A model generated the notes under the pieces. That model saw only the letters and a program-made list of their open reading frames with translations, had not been told where the DNA came from and ran no database searches. Shown here one piece after another: positions 16,234 to 24,394 of a stretch of 64,000 bases of DNA. The translations under genes and the position numbers were made by a program. The stretch is from Candidatus Dichloromethanomonas elyunquensis (lineage in GTDB: Bacteria > Bacillota > Desulfitobacteriia > Desulfitobacteriales > Syntrophobotulaceae), in contig LNDB01000003.1 in the NCBI GenBank assembly GCA_001515265.1, positions 115,966 to 179,965 of the forward strand, read 5' to 3'. Position 1 is the first letter of the stretch. Every line of letters starts with the position of its first letter.

Positions 16234-16838
16234 TCCATCTTTTTGATTAGCTTGATAGCATTTTCCGAAATAATGATTTCCCCATGTTCTTTTAAAAAAG
16301 CTTCAGTCACGATTACTGATTCCCCATACTCATCCAATATTGCTTCTGCAATTTTCTTTTTTCGTGAGGCACCAAAATTGCTAATAGCTAAATAATACTC
16401 TTCTTCATAACTAAAGAGACTGGATTGAATGTGGGGAATTTCCGGCAGAAGTCGAGCTGCAGATACGACATCTTCAAAATCAGAAAAGACATAGACCCAA
16501 TCCCCTTCGGAAGTAAATTTGGCCGTTTGTTTTGAGGATTTTTTCTTTTCTCCCAAACTCGTCTGGATAATATGGTTAATCTCAGCCTCAATTTGATCTT
16601 CCTGCTTAATAACAGTAATGACAAATTCATCTTCGGAAGCTACAGTAGCTTGAATCCAAAAAGGCTGATCCAAATTAAAATCAACCTCGTCTCTAGCTTT
16701 TGAAATCAATTCCCAAAAAAATTGTTCAGTTCTGGCAGAACGTTGAAAAAAGTCGGCGAGGGAGATATTGCGATCTGCAAGCTCGGTAAAGGAGATAAAA
16801 ATGCGAACCGTATTGTCATTGACCTTTAGAATGCGCAA
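16212..16838 (-). CDS. mecA: Adaptor protein MecA
   Basis: MecA adaptors bring substrates such as ComK to the ClpC/ClpP protease. The 208-residue product begins MRILKVNDNTVRIFISFTEL, matching the conserved substrate-binding N terminus of MecA. It has an acidic, low-complexity linker and a C-terminal domain with WVYVFSDFEDVVSAA and YYLAI. The start is the in-frame TTG at 16838, 9 nt after AAAGGAGAG; an ATG seen nearby is out of frame. In Bacillus, MecA affects motility and competence through ClpCP. No competence genes are near. Confidence 0.85.
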   Translation of the reverse strand: MRILKVNDNTVRIFISFTELADRNISLADFFQRSARTEQFFWELISKARDEVDFNLDQPFWIQATVASEDEFVITVIKQEDQIEAEINHIIQTSLGEKKKSSKQTAKFTSEGDWVYVFSDFEDVVSAARLLPEIPHIQSSLFSYEEEYYLAISNFGASRKKKIAEAILDEYGESVIVTEAFLKEHGEIIISENAIKLIKKMDKNKGAS

Positions 16839-16951
16839 AACATTCCACTCTCCTTTCCTAATCCTAATTGAAATCAAGACTCTCTACAATGTATATTATA
16901 TCATAGACAGTCAATATTCTAATCCCATATACTTCCAGGTAGTATATGTTA

Positions 16952-17386
16952 TTATATGTGACTCTCAGCTTGTCGGGTTAATAGCGTACAGTCAAATACT
17001 TTCTTTTTTGTTGGAAGATAAGAAACTTCAATCAGATCGTCTTGATGTATACTCTGTTCGATACCATCATCCACTGTAAGCTGAATTTCTTCTTCGCCAT
17101 TCCTGATGGTAATGAGCGGAATTTTCTCTTTTTTTTGTACGGACTCCACAGTACCCTTGAATACCGAAGGCCGATTGAACCAATCGGGGTAGTTCGTTAC
17201 GAACATCTGACCATAAATCATTAATACTCCCAAGGTCAATAATAATCGCATTGACACTTTTGTAACATACCGAAAACCTCTTACCAATAAAAAAATGCTA
17301 ACAAGAAAAAGACCGCTTAGTGCTGGCCAACTCATTTTGAAAAGATATTCATAATAGTCAACCGATTGGAAAATATTCTTCAGCAT
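16952..17386 (-). CDS. Small membrane protein of unknown function
   Basis: The 144-residue product has two predicted membrane helices near the N terminus (WPALSGLFLVSIFLLVRG and MRLLLTLGVLMIYGQMF). A cytosolic or external domain of about 75 residues follows, with GTVESVQKKEKIPLITIRNGEEE and EVSYLPTKKKVFDCTLL, which looks like a small OB-like beta domain. It is not a family I can name. It lies between mecA and the flagellar locus and shares strand with both; gaps of more than 70 bp on each side suggest its own transcription. Intergenic 17387-17609 on its right is AT-rich with only a hairpin. Confidence 0.6.
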   Translation of the reverse strand: MLKNIFQSVDYYEYLFKMSWPALSGLFLVSIFLLVRGFRYVTKVSMRLLLTLGVLMIYGQMFVTNYPDWFNRPSVFKGTVESVQKKEKIPLITIRNGEEEIQLTVDDGIEQSIHQDDLIEVSYLPTKKKVFDCTLLTRQAESHI

Positions 17387-17552
17387 TATTTTAACCCATA
17401 ATGATCTGCTTAAAACACACTGGTCCGTATTGCACTTGTTTCAAATATTTTTGACATGAACCAAGAATAATTAAAACAATTATAATCCGTCTCACTATAA
17501 ATTAATTTTATTTTACTGTCAAGCCCGATTGTCTATCTTATGATAATAAGTA

Positions 17553-17588
17553 AAGGAATGTTCTTCTATGACCTGAAGAGCATTCCTT
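17553..17588 (-). terminator. Terminator at the end of the fla/che operon
   Basis: AAGGAATGTTCTTC and GAAGAGCATTCCTT form a 14-bp stem with one G-U pair and an 8-base loop. It follows the last gene (cheW) of the flagellar operon on the minus strand. Confidence 0.7.
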
Positions 17589-17609
17589 AACTGCGAATTT
17601 CTTAAAGCA

Positions 17610-18041
17610 TCAGCCCACCAACCGGTTAAGATGATCCACTTCCTGCTCTTCCAAAATACGCTCAGGAATAACCTGAATAATCATTCTATCCGGAAGATTC
17701 ACAATTCCACCAATAAAAGACGAATGTACAAGAGGCGGCGGGGGAGAAACATCCTCAATTGCTCTCACTTCTTTGACTTCTTCCACAGCAAATCCGATCA
17801 AATTACCATCTATCTCTGTAATCACGGCAAATTCCGGTTCATTTTCAGATTGAACGGAGAATTTTTGATGTAAGTCAATCAGCGGAATTGCCTGCCCCCG
17901 AATCCGAATTAAACCTTTAACAAAATCGGGAGCCTTCGGAATAGGATGTACTTCAGCCAAACGGGTTATTTCCTGGACTGCCTCAATCGGAAGACCATAT
18001 TCTTCACTCCCAAGAGAAAAAACCACAATTTGAAAGCCCAT
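17610..18041 (-). CDS. cheW: Chemotaxis coupling protein CheW (second copy)
   Basis: CheW couples receptors to the CheA kinase. The protein, 143 residues from the ATG at 18041 (GAGAGG upstream), begins MGFQIVVFSLGSEEYGLPIE and has VKGLIRIRGQAIPLIDLHQKF and the PPPPLVHSSFIGGIV region, all standard. It is the last gene of the long operon, about 26 kb from the other cheW beside cheA. Two CheW proteins may serve different receptor sets. The open frame upstream of 18041 has no support. Confidence 0.9.
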   Translation of the reverse strand: MGFQIVVFSLGSEEYGLPIEAVQEITRLAEVHPIPKAPDFVKGLIRIRGQAIPLIDLHQKFSVQSENEPEFAVITEIDGNLIGFAVEEVKEVRAIEDVSPPPPLVHSSFIGGIVNLPDRMIIQVIPERILEEQEVDHLNRLVG

Positions 18042-18117
18042 CTTGATCAACCTCTCTCTACTGAAACTTGCCTTACTACTTTCTTCTATCATAACATGGG
18101 AAGATTTAACCGGTCAC

Positions 18118-18888
18118 TTAAACTTTTCCAATTTCATTGACTGCTTTTTGCATCAGGCTATCATTGGTTTGAACAACTTTTTGATTAGCTGAATATGACC
18201 TGAGAACCTGAATCATCTTGACCATTTCCGAATCAAAATTCACGTTGGCTTCTTCGATAAAACCCTGATCTATCCTGATATCCTCCCGAACCGCACCGGC
18301 GGGCGGCTGAAGCGAGGTGAACAGATCGGCCAGACTATCCTTTTGCAGATTTTCCTGAGGGATATTCACAATCCGCAATCTGTCAATCACTTCATGGGTT
18401 TCGTTATTCTCAATAGTACCGTCCAGCTTTACTGCAAAATCAGTAGTTAAGGGCCCGATCGGGCCATTTTCGCCCAAGACCAGATTTCCCCCCGCAGTTC
18501 TCAACATTCCCGAAGGGTCCACTTGAAAATGCCCGTTTCTGGTATACCGTTCTCCGGCCAGTGTGTCAATGGTAAAATAACCTTCAGAGTTAATAGCCAT
18601 ATCGGTCATGGTATCCGTTTTCCGCATTTCTCCATGCTCACCGCTGTAGTATTTGCGGTCGGCATATACCCCTGTACCCATAATCCCCAGCGGCGTGGTT
18701 TCAGGAATAGGGGGCTCGGAGACGCTGTTTGATATTCTGTTTACCAACAGGCGCGGAAAAGAAGTAACTCTTTCACTTTCCGTTCGATAACCGGGTTTTG
18801 TAACGCTTTCGATATTTTTTTTGATGGATTCGATTTGCTGATCGTTCAGCATCATTCCGGAAGCTGCGGAATATAATCCACGGAGCAT
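18118..18888 (-). CDS. flgF: Flagellar hook-basal body protein, FlgF/FlhP type
   Basis: The rod-family protein (256 residues) starts MLRGLYSAASGMM with a modified rod motif where ANNLAN is replaced by IKKNIES. It then has the GTGVYADRKYYSGEHGEM and DMAINSEGYF regions of the FlgE/F/G core and ends with EEANVNFDSEMVKMIQVLRSY, the conserved C terminus. It is one of two FlgG-like genes in the cluster (the other at 19320-20135) and probably forms the proximal or distal rod. Assignment between FlgF and the B. subtilis FlhO/FlhP pair is uncertain. It follows flgB by 24 bp. Confidence 0.8.
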   Translation of the reverse strand: MLRGLYSAASGMMLNDQQIESIKKNIESVTKPGYRTESERVTSFPRLLVNRISNSVSEPPIPETTPLGIMGTGVYADRKYYSGEHGEMRKTDTMTDMAINSEGYFTIDTLAGERYTRNGHFQVDPSGMLRTAGGNLVLGENGPIGPLTTDFAVKLDGTIENNETHEVIDRLRIVNIPQENLQKDSLADLFTSLQPPAGAVREDIRIDQGFIEEANVNFDSEMVKMIQVLRSYSANQKVVQTNDSLMQKAVNEIGKV

Positions 18889-18912
18889 AAAGGTTCACCA
18901 CCTGCCGTGTTG

Positions 18913-19317
18913 TTAGCTCTGTATAACCTGCCTGAGCAGTGCCAGATGCGAGGATAAGGATCTGGTTAAAGCGTTATACTCAATCGTATTTTCCGCAAGT
19001 TTGGTCATTTCGGCATCTATATCCACATTGTTCCCATCGTTGCGGTAAGAAGTACTTTGATCCTGAATCACAAAATCAGCCCCGGAAACTGCGAACCCCG
19101 ATAAATGGAGGGGGGAAGTCCTCTTTAGTTCCAGTTGTCCGGGATCTTCCCCGCCGAGAGCAGCTTGCAGAACATTTTCAAAATTTACATCGGATCGTTT
19201 AAAGTTGGGTGTATCCACATTGGCTATATTATCCGCCAGTACCTTATTGCGCAGACTTAACCCGTCAAGACCGCCTTCCAGCAGTGTCAGTATTTTGGAA
19301 TCCAACCACCCTGCCAC
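18913..19317 (-). CDS. flgB: Flagellar basal body rod protein FlgB
   Basis: FlgB (134 residues) forms the proximal rod near the MS ring. Seen: ILTLLEGGLDGLSLRNKVLADNIAN-type start, NVDTPNFKRSDVNFE, and the family signature GNNVDIDAEMTKLAENT near the C terminus. It starts with GTG after GAGGGG. It stands between two flgG-like genes instead of directly ahead of flgC and fliE, which are 23 kb away at 42.2-43.0 kb. Confidence 0.93.
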   Translation of the reverse strand: MAGWLDSKILTLLEGGLDGLSLRNKVLADNIANVDTPNFKRSDVNFENVLQAALGGEDPGQLELKRTSPLHLSGFAVSGADFVIQDQSTSYRNDGNNVDIDAEMTKLAENTIEYNALTRSLSSHLALLRQVIQS

Positions 19318-19319
19318 GA

Positions 19320-20135
19320 TTATCCCCTCACCATTTCAGCCTGCTGCAGCATTTCATCCTGCGTCTTCAACCTTCGCGCTTCGAGCTGGTAAGCCCTTTG
19401 GGTCTGGATCAGACTGGTCATGGCATTGACGATATCCGTGTTGGATCTCTCCAACATTCCGGATTTGATTTCCCCATACCCGTCCGCTCCGGCAATTCCC
19501 ACGATAGCCTCTCCTGAAGCTTGCGTGGGAAGATAGATATTATGACCCATCTGTTCCAGCCCATCCGGATTTTTGAACTTAAATAAAGAAATCTGTCCGA
19601 TTTCGACTGCTTCTTTCCCGGCATTCCCTGTACCGGCTGCAGATTGGGGGTCTGTATCATCACGCAGATAAGCTTTGATCATCCCATCAGAAGAAACAGA
19701 GATTTCTTCGGCATTCTCCGGTATCATAACGGGCGGTTCCATGAGCATCCCTTCATTATTCACCAGATTGCCTATACTGTCTGTTCCAAATAAGCCTGCC
19801 CGGGTATAACCGATCTTGCCGTCTGTGGTTTTAACCTGAAAAAAGCCTTCCCCATTAATCCCCATATCCCAGGGATTGCCCGTTTCAACCAAGGCCCCCT
19901 GCTCGGATCTAATCCTTTTGCCCACATATAGATTGGTATCGAGAACAGGGTTCCCCGTAGAAGGCATCACATTTCCATATTGAGCGACTTCGTTGCTCCG
20001 ATCTTTGGTGTCAAACCCTTCCTCAACGGCAAGCAGCTGTTCTTTGAAACCTGGCGTATTGATATTGGCGAGATTATTTGCGATCATATCAATACGGTTT
20101 TGCAGCATATCTAAGAACTCTGTTGACACTTTCAT
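19320..20135 (-). CDS. flgG: Flagellar basal body rod protein FlgG
   Basis: This 271-residue rod/hook-family protein has the N-terminal ANNLANINTPGFKEQL, the central WDMGINGEGFFQVKTTDGKIGYTRAG and the C-terminal MLERSNTDIVNAMTSLIQTQRAY followed by QLEARRLKTQDEMLQQA. This pattern is FlgG/FlgF (distal rod). A good AAGGAG site precedes its ATG. It abuts flgB by 2 bp, so the two are co-translated. A gap of 132 bp without features separates it from flgE. Confidence 0.88.
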   Translation of the reverse strand: MKVSTEFLDMLQNRIDMIANNLANINTPGFKEQLLAVEEGFDTKDRSNEVAQYGNVMPSTGNPVLDTNLYVGKRIRSEQGALVETGNPWDMGINGEGFFQVKTTDGKIGYTRAGLFGTDSIGNLVNNEGMLMEPPVMIPENAEEISVSSDGMIKAYLRDDTDPQSAAGTGNAGKEAVEIGQISLFKFKNPDGLEQMGHNIYLPTQASGEAIVGIAGADGYGEIKSGMLERSNTDIVNAMTSLIQTQRAYQLEARRLKTQDEMLQQAEMVRG

Positions 20136-20267
20136 CCTTTTTCTCCTTACATAATTCTCTGTTAATCTGCTTTTTCCTGCAAATTCAGATAATATTGACG
20201 CTTACGATGAAAAATCACTATTTGCTGGATCAACAGAGAATTTTGCTATTAAACTTCACTAATATAG

Positions 20268-21151
20268 CTATTGCCGCTTGAGGTCAATCAGTTCCTGCAG
20301 GATGGTATCGGAAACGGTTATAACCCTGGAGTTGGCCTGGAAGCCGCGCTGGGTAACAATCATATCCGTGAATTCCTGGGAAAGGTCTACATTGGACATC
20401 TCCAGGGTATTGGGAACGATGGTGCCTCGGCCTTTTGCCCCCGCGCTCCCTATGTCCGCAGGCCCGGAGTTGTTGCTTTCCGTAAAGAAGTTATTTCCCT
20501 GGGGACTTAAACCGGCATCATTTGCAAATTTGGCCATAACGATCTTAAACATCGGCAACGTCGCAGACGCTGTACCGTTACTGTATACACCGGTAATGAT
20601 GCCGCTCTGGTCAACACTGTAGCTCGAAAGAGTATAACCTGCTAAAGTTGGATGAGCCTGCCCCAAGGTAAATGTGATATTGGATGTTGCCGATCCGTCC
20701 GCGGGGAAAGCAGATGTTCCGGTATCATATGCATAACCCTGAACCAGTGCCCCGGTGGAAGGATCAATCAAGTTACCGGATTTATCAAAACCGAAATTCC
20801 CGGTACGGGTATAGTAATTGTTTCCGGCAAGCTTCAGAACGAACATGCCCGGACCCTGGATCATCATATCGGTATCTTTCCCGGTATACTGAGAACTGCC
20901 CTGACCCATAACCTTATCTACTGATCCCAATGTGCTGCCCAGACCGACCACGATGCCGTTGGTTCCACCAAAAGTACCGCGGCATCCGGAGCAGATGCTC
21001 CGCGGATAGCCTGTCCAAGCATGGATGCAAAACTGGTCCTGGACTTTTTATAACCCGATGTATTGACATTAGCAATATTATTACCGATAACATCCATCGC
21101 GATCTGCTCGTTTTTGAGTCCCGTAATCGCGGAATATAATGAACGCATCAT
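20268..21151 (-). CDS. flgE: Flagellar hook protein FlgE, interrupted by a frameshift
   Basis: Two overlapping frames encode one hook protein. The first (from 21151) starts [20 protein letters not shown] and continues through [18 protein letters not shown]. The second resumes [17 protein letters not shown] and ends with [25 protein letters not shown], the FlgE C terminus. The break lies at about 20975-20992: reading must move by -1 (one base missing), and then RGTFGGTNG follows smoothly as in other FlgE. Total is about 294 residues, like short Gram-positive hooks. As flgE is essential for motility, either this strain is non-motile, or the base call is wrong, or reading is recoded. There is no typical slippery heptamer. 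Confidence 0.85.
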
Positions 21152-21195
21152 AAGACATTTACCTCCAGTTCTAACTTTGGTTTCTCAAAATTCCC

Positions 21196-21642
21196 CTACT
21201 CTTTAATCTCTGAAATATCTTCCATATTCAAGAGAGTGTCTCCGACCATGACTTTCAGGGCATTATCGACCAGTTTGACGGAAGTGATCTGTCCCGATAC
21301 TTCCTCTCCGCTGCCGTTAACGCCGACTGCCTCTTTGCCAATCATCGCAGCCCCTTGGGTGAGAAGAGACTGGCCGTATAGCGTTGTCATGCTGGTCTTG
21401 AGTTCTTCCATAGATTTTGCCACATTATTCATCTGTTCCAGCGAGCTGAATTGGGCAAGCTGGGCAACGAATTGTGTATTGTCCGCTGGAGACATGGGGT
21501 CCTGATTTTTTAATTGGGCTACCAAAAGTTTTAGAAAATCGTTCTTGCCGAGTTCGTTACTAACGGCATTCGTTGTGCTGTTCGTATTTGCAGAAGTGAT
21601 TGTTGTATTTTGTGTATTACTTGTGCCGTTGACCGTAGTCAC
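21196..21642 (-). CDS. flgD: Flagellar hook assembly scaffold FlgD
   Basis: FlgD caps the growing hook. The 148-residue product shows a Thr/Asn/Ser-rich start followed by the hallmark GKNDFLKLLVAQLKNQDPMSPADN, then TQFVAQLAQFSSLEQM. The C terminus is short (GQITSVKLVDNALKV), as in many Firmicutes where the large FlgD-Ig domains are missing. It begins with GTG after GGAGG and is 15 bp from fliK. Confidence 0.94.
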   Translation of the reverse strand: MTTVNGTSNTQNTTITSANTNSTTNAVSNELGKNDFLKLLVAQLKNQDPMSPADNTQFVAQLAQFSSLEQMNNVAKSMEELKTSMTTLYGQSLLTQGAAMIGKEAVGVNGSGEEVSGQITSVKLVDNALKVMVGDTLLNMEDISEIKE

Positions 21643-21657
21643 TTTTCATCGCCTCCG

Positions 21658-23097
21658 TTATGCGCTGACATTGATTCTTCCACCGGAACCATCGGCCGAA
21701 AGGTAAGAACCAACCCCTGCGAGGGCGGGAAACGCTTCCTCTTCGAGGTGGGTTTTATATCTGCTTCTGTTTCCAGAAAATTCCCTTTCCGAGCCGTTTT
21801 TTTCATTTTGCCGGTAACTCATTTCAAAATTACCGCAGGCCACACCCATTTGCGTCAGTCCATTTCTGAGCTCCTGAATATGGTTCTGCAGCATAGCTCC
21901 CGTATTTTGCTCTGAAGCATTCATGACAAGATGCAGCTGTCCGTTTTCCAAGCGCAGGGATACATCCACTTTTCCTAATTCTGCCGGTTGTAAACGGATG
22001 GATAGTTCTTTGACTTCATTATTCCTAAATTCTTGCTTTTTCAGCGTATCCAGAACTTGTTCCCACACCCTGCCCTGTTCTACCGGAACCTTGAAGGTGG
22101 TATTCAATTTATTTTCCGCGCTGATTCCATCTGGGTTGGTTGCGGACGGTTGTACGGATTGAATCTCAGAATGCTTGGAAGAATGTGTTTCTTGCCCAGA
22201 ATCGTCCTGTCCTGACGGGGTTGACTGCCCTTTGGCGTTGGCCGCTGCAAGCGGGTTCGCTTTCCCTAGAATAAACGAAGTTTGGTCTGCCGCCGGGGAA
22301 TCGGCTTTTTCTGTCGGGCCTTTCGCGAACTCCGGTTTCACCGGAACCCCTGACAGTTTGTCTGGCTGAACAAAACCGGTCTTGTTTTCAACCGGTTCGA
22401 TCTTGCCTGAAAGCTCTTGTAATTGCTCGAAAGTTTTTCTATATTGATCCAACTCCTGGGGATCGAGAGACTGACTCTCTCCTGAGCCCGGATTAGGAAT
22501 CCCTTCTAATCCGAGATCACTGAGGGCTGAAAGATAATCCCTTGTATTCATCCTTGGGTCCAGCGGGGCAGCCACATTGCCTGTCCTCATCTTTTGGGTC
22601 AGCGAGTCTGAATCAGCCTGCTGCAGCTGAGTGGCTCCATCCACAAAATTCTTTGCATCGGCTGATCGAGAATTCAAATTGTTTGATTCTTGATCCCCAA
22701 CTGCATTGCCGATCGAAGCTTTCCCCTCACTGTCAGCTGAAAGTCCGCCGGATAATTCTATAGAATTAATACTGCTTAAGGATTGATCGCCCATTAATCC
22801 GGAATTGGCCTCCTTGCCTGCCGGAAATACATTCTGAAGAAACTGGAGATACAGATTCTGTCCCAAAAACCCGTCAGCCACCACATCATCATTCCGGGAT
22901 ACTGAATCGTCCTTTTGTTCTTCAGAGGTTTGTCCTGACGCTTTGGTTTGAATTCCTGTCAGGTTCTTTAAAAAAACAGAAAATAAATTCAGGTCTGTGC
23001 CGGAAGCAGGAGCCCCTGTTCCGTTAACCTGATTCCCCTTACCTTTATTTTCATTTCCTTGAATGTTTGTTAGCGTCAGAACGTCTGTTATATTCAT
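21658..23097 (-). CDS. fliK: Flagellar hook-length control protein FliK
   Basis: FliK is the export-secreted ruler that measures hook length and switches export specificity at FlhB. The 479-residue product is mostly Ser/Gly/Asn/Gln-rich and low complexity. The conserved part is C-terminal (about 340-430), with VKELSIRLQPAELGKVDVSLRLENGQLHL, the Flg_hook motif. AGGAGGTGA precedes the ATG. It is the first gene behind a sigma-D promoter and sits after sigD, not after fliJ as in Bacillus. Confidence 0.9.
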   Translation of the reverse strand: MNITDVLTLTNIQGNENKGKGNQVNGTGAPASGTDLNLFSVFLKNLTGIQTKASGQTSEEQKDDSVSRNDDVVADGFLGQNLYLQFLQNVFPAGKEANSGLMGDQSLSSINSIELSGGLSADSEGKASIGNAVGDQESNNLNSRSADAKNFVDGATQLQQADSDSLTQKMRTGNVAAPLDPRMNTRDYLSALSDLGLEGIPNPGSGESQSLDPQELDQYRKTFEQLQELSGKIEPVENKTGFVQPDKLSGVPVKPEFAKGPTEKADSPAADQTSFILGKANPLAAANAKGQSTPSGQDDSGQETHSSKHSEIQSVQPSATNPDGISAENKLNTTFKVPVEQGRVWEQVLDTLKKQEFRNNEVKELSIRLQPAELGKVDVSLRLENGQLHLVMNASEQNTGAMLQNHIQELRNGLTQMGVACGNFEMSYRQNEKNGSEREFSGNRSRYKTHLEEEAFPALAGVGSYLSADGSGGRINVSA

Positions 23098-23130
23098 CTA
23101 TTTTTCACCTCCTGTCGGGTACTACCCAAT

Positions 23131-23158
23131 ATATCGGAAAAAAAAAAGGCTCACTTTA
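23131..23158 (-). promoter_or_regulatory. Sigma-D promoter ahead of fliK with a ten-T spacer tract
   Basis: On the minus strand TAAA (23155-23158) and CCGATAT (23131-23137) match the Gram-positive sigma-D (sigma-28) consensus. The 17 bases between them are GTGAGCC followed by ten T. Usual spacing is 15 or so, so the site is slightly long. It would transcribe fliK-flgD-flgE-flgG-flgB-flgF-cheW as late genes under the sigma factor encoded just upstream. Confidence 0.75.
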
Positions 23159-23216
23159 GAGGTGATTGAAAGAAAAATAATAATAAAAGGCTGCTTAGTT
23201 CATCAAGTAACCTTTT

Positions 23217-23969
23217 CTACAGGATGTTTTTCTTTTGCCGGCTGAGATATCCCCGTAAGCGTAAAACCGCTTGGGAATGAATTTGAGATATCCTGGATTC
23301 TGAGAGGTTCATAATGGCGGCAATCTCTTTTAAGGTCAACTCCTCTCTGTAATATAAGGCCACGACCATCTTTTCTTTTTCTGATAATTTTTCTATGGCC
23401 TCCATCAGGATTTGTTTCCGCTCTTCCTTTTCAATTTGTTGGAATGCTTCCTGAGATTTATGATCTATAATCAGGTCTACCGGTGAGATATAGGAATCGG
23501 CAGTCTCAGGATTTGAGGCATCTTCTAAAGAAACAAGGGTCATAAATTGTCCCTGGAGCAAGGTTGCGTTAAGTTCCTCTACGGATAACTCCAGATGACC
23601 TGCGACTTCTTCCGGGGAAGGATTCCGTCCGAGATTATTTTCCAAATGGCTGAACGCCTGATGGACCCGTTTCACCTTCTGTCTGGCAGAATGAGGTACC
23701 CAATCCATGGATCTTAAGCCATCGATCATGGCCCCACGTATCCTTAAGGTGGCATACGTTTCAAATTTGACCCCTCGGGAAGGTTCAAATCTCTGTAACG
23801 CATCAAGCAGCCCAAAAACCCCGTAACCAATAAGGTCTTCTTCGCCAATATGGGCTGGCAATGACATGGAAAGTCTGCCTGAAATCCGCTTGACTAAAGG
23901 CAGGTATTTTTCCAGGTTTTCTTCCGTCCAAGCATGTTCTTTTGGCGTACCGTACTGTCCGCTATACAC
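23217..23969 (-). CDS. sigD: RNA polymerase sigma-28 factor SigD/FliA
   Basis: This flagellar sigma factor directs late genes (flagellin, hook filling, chemotaxis) and is held by FlgM. Regions seen: region 2 with YLPLVKRISGRL, DLIGYGVFGLLDALQRFEPSRG and KFETYATLRIRGAMIDGLRSMDW; region 3 with NPSPEEVAGHLELS; and region 4 with LSEKEKMVVALYYREELTLKEIAAIMNLS, then ESRISQIHSQAVLRLR. The start is probably the GTG at 23969, overlapping the upstream stop and behind GGGGAG. A TTG at 23987 is the alternative. It ends the early operon. Confidence 0.95.
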   Translation of the reverse strand: MYSGQYGTPKEHAWTEENLEKYLPLVKRISGRLSMSLPAHIGEEDLIGYGVFGLLDALQRFEPSRGVKFETYATLRIRGAMIDGLRSMDWVPHSARQKVKRVHQAFSHLENNLGRNPSPEEVAGHLELSVEELNATLLQGQFMTLVSLEDASNPETADSYISPVDLIIDHKSQEAFQQIEKEERKQILMEAIEKLSEKEKMVVALYYREELTLKEIAAIMNLSESRISQIHSQAVLRLRGYLSRQKKNIL

Positions 23970-24394
23970 TATTCTTCTTCTCCCCAACCCATTCTTCTTA
24001 CGATCTCCGCTTTAGTACCCGCATCCTGCAGCCCATTTTTCATATCTTTACTAATTTGTCCCGGTAGTTGTTCTTTATCTTCCGACTCTACAACACTGCC
24101 GCCTGCGTTATAAGTAGAACCTTTCATCCCTCTTGCATTAAGATCACTAAGAATTACATCAATAGTAGACCGGAAGTTTACCTCTTTCTTAGGGAGGGGC
24201 GGCGAAAACTTTTCCCATAGGGTCAGCAAACCATTCCCAAGAAAATAGATCAAAAAAAATGACAAAACGGTACGAATCAATATCATGAAAAAGCTATAGC
24301 CGTTGGAAACGGAGAATAGCAAAACTACCCCGCCTGCGGCCAGCGAAAGGTAAAAAATGAATGATTCCAGAGAATGTTTTCCGGTTAAAGTCAT
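23969..24394 (-). CDS. Membrane protein of the cheD-sigD interval, unknown function
   Basis: The 141-residue product has two N-terminal membrane helices (FIFYLSLAAGGVVLLFSV and MILIRTVLSFFLIYFLGNG), then a cytosolic part with DVILSDLNARGMKG. The tail is acidic and ends VRRMGWGEEE. The same position in Bacillus holds swrB (ylxL), but I see no convincing similarity. It is coupled to both neighbours: the start overlaps the cheD stop (TGATG) and the end overlaps the sigD start. Tight coupling suggests a role in motility control. Confidence 0.65.
   Translation of the reverse strand: MTLTGKHSLESFIFYLSLAAGGVVLLFSVSNGYSFFMILIRTVLSFFLIYFLGNGLLTLWEKFSPPLPKKEVNFRSTIDVILSDLNARGMKGSTYNAGGSVVESEDKEQLPGQISKDMKNGLQDAGTKAEIVRRMGWGEEE

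Noticed and set aside
17387..17609. A c-di-GMP or other riboswitch near the end of the flagellar operon or ahead of fapA
   Set aside because: I looked for GEMM-type conserved segments in the leaders of fapA, flgM, fliK and the gap at 17.4-17.6 kb and found none.
20950..21000. Programmed -1 frameshifting in flgE
   Set aside because: No X-XXY-YYZ slippery heptamer and no evident downstream pseudoknot; mutation or sequencing error is simpler, though the finding is kept open.
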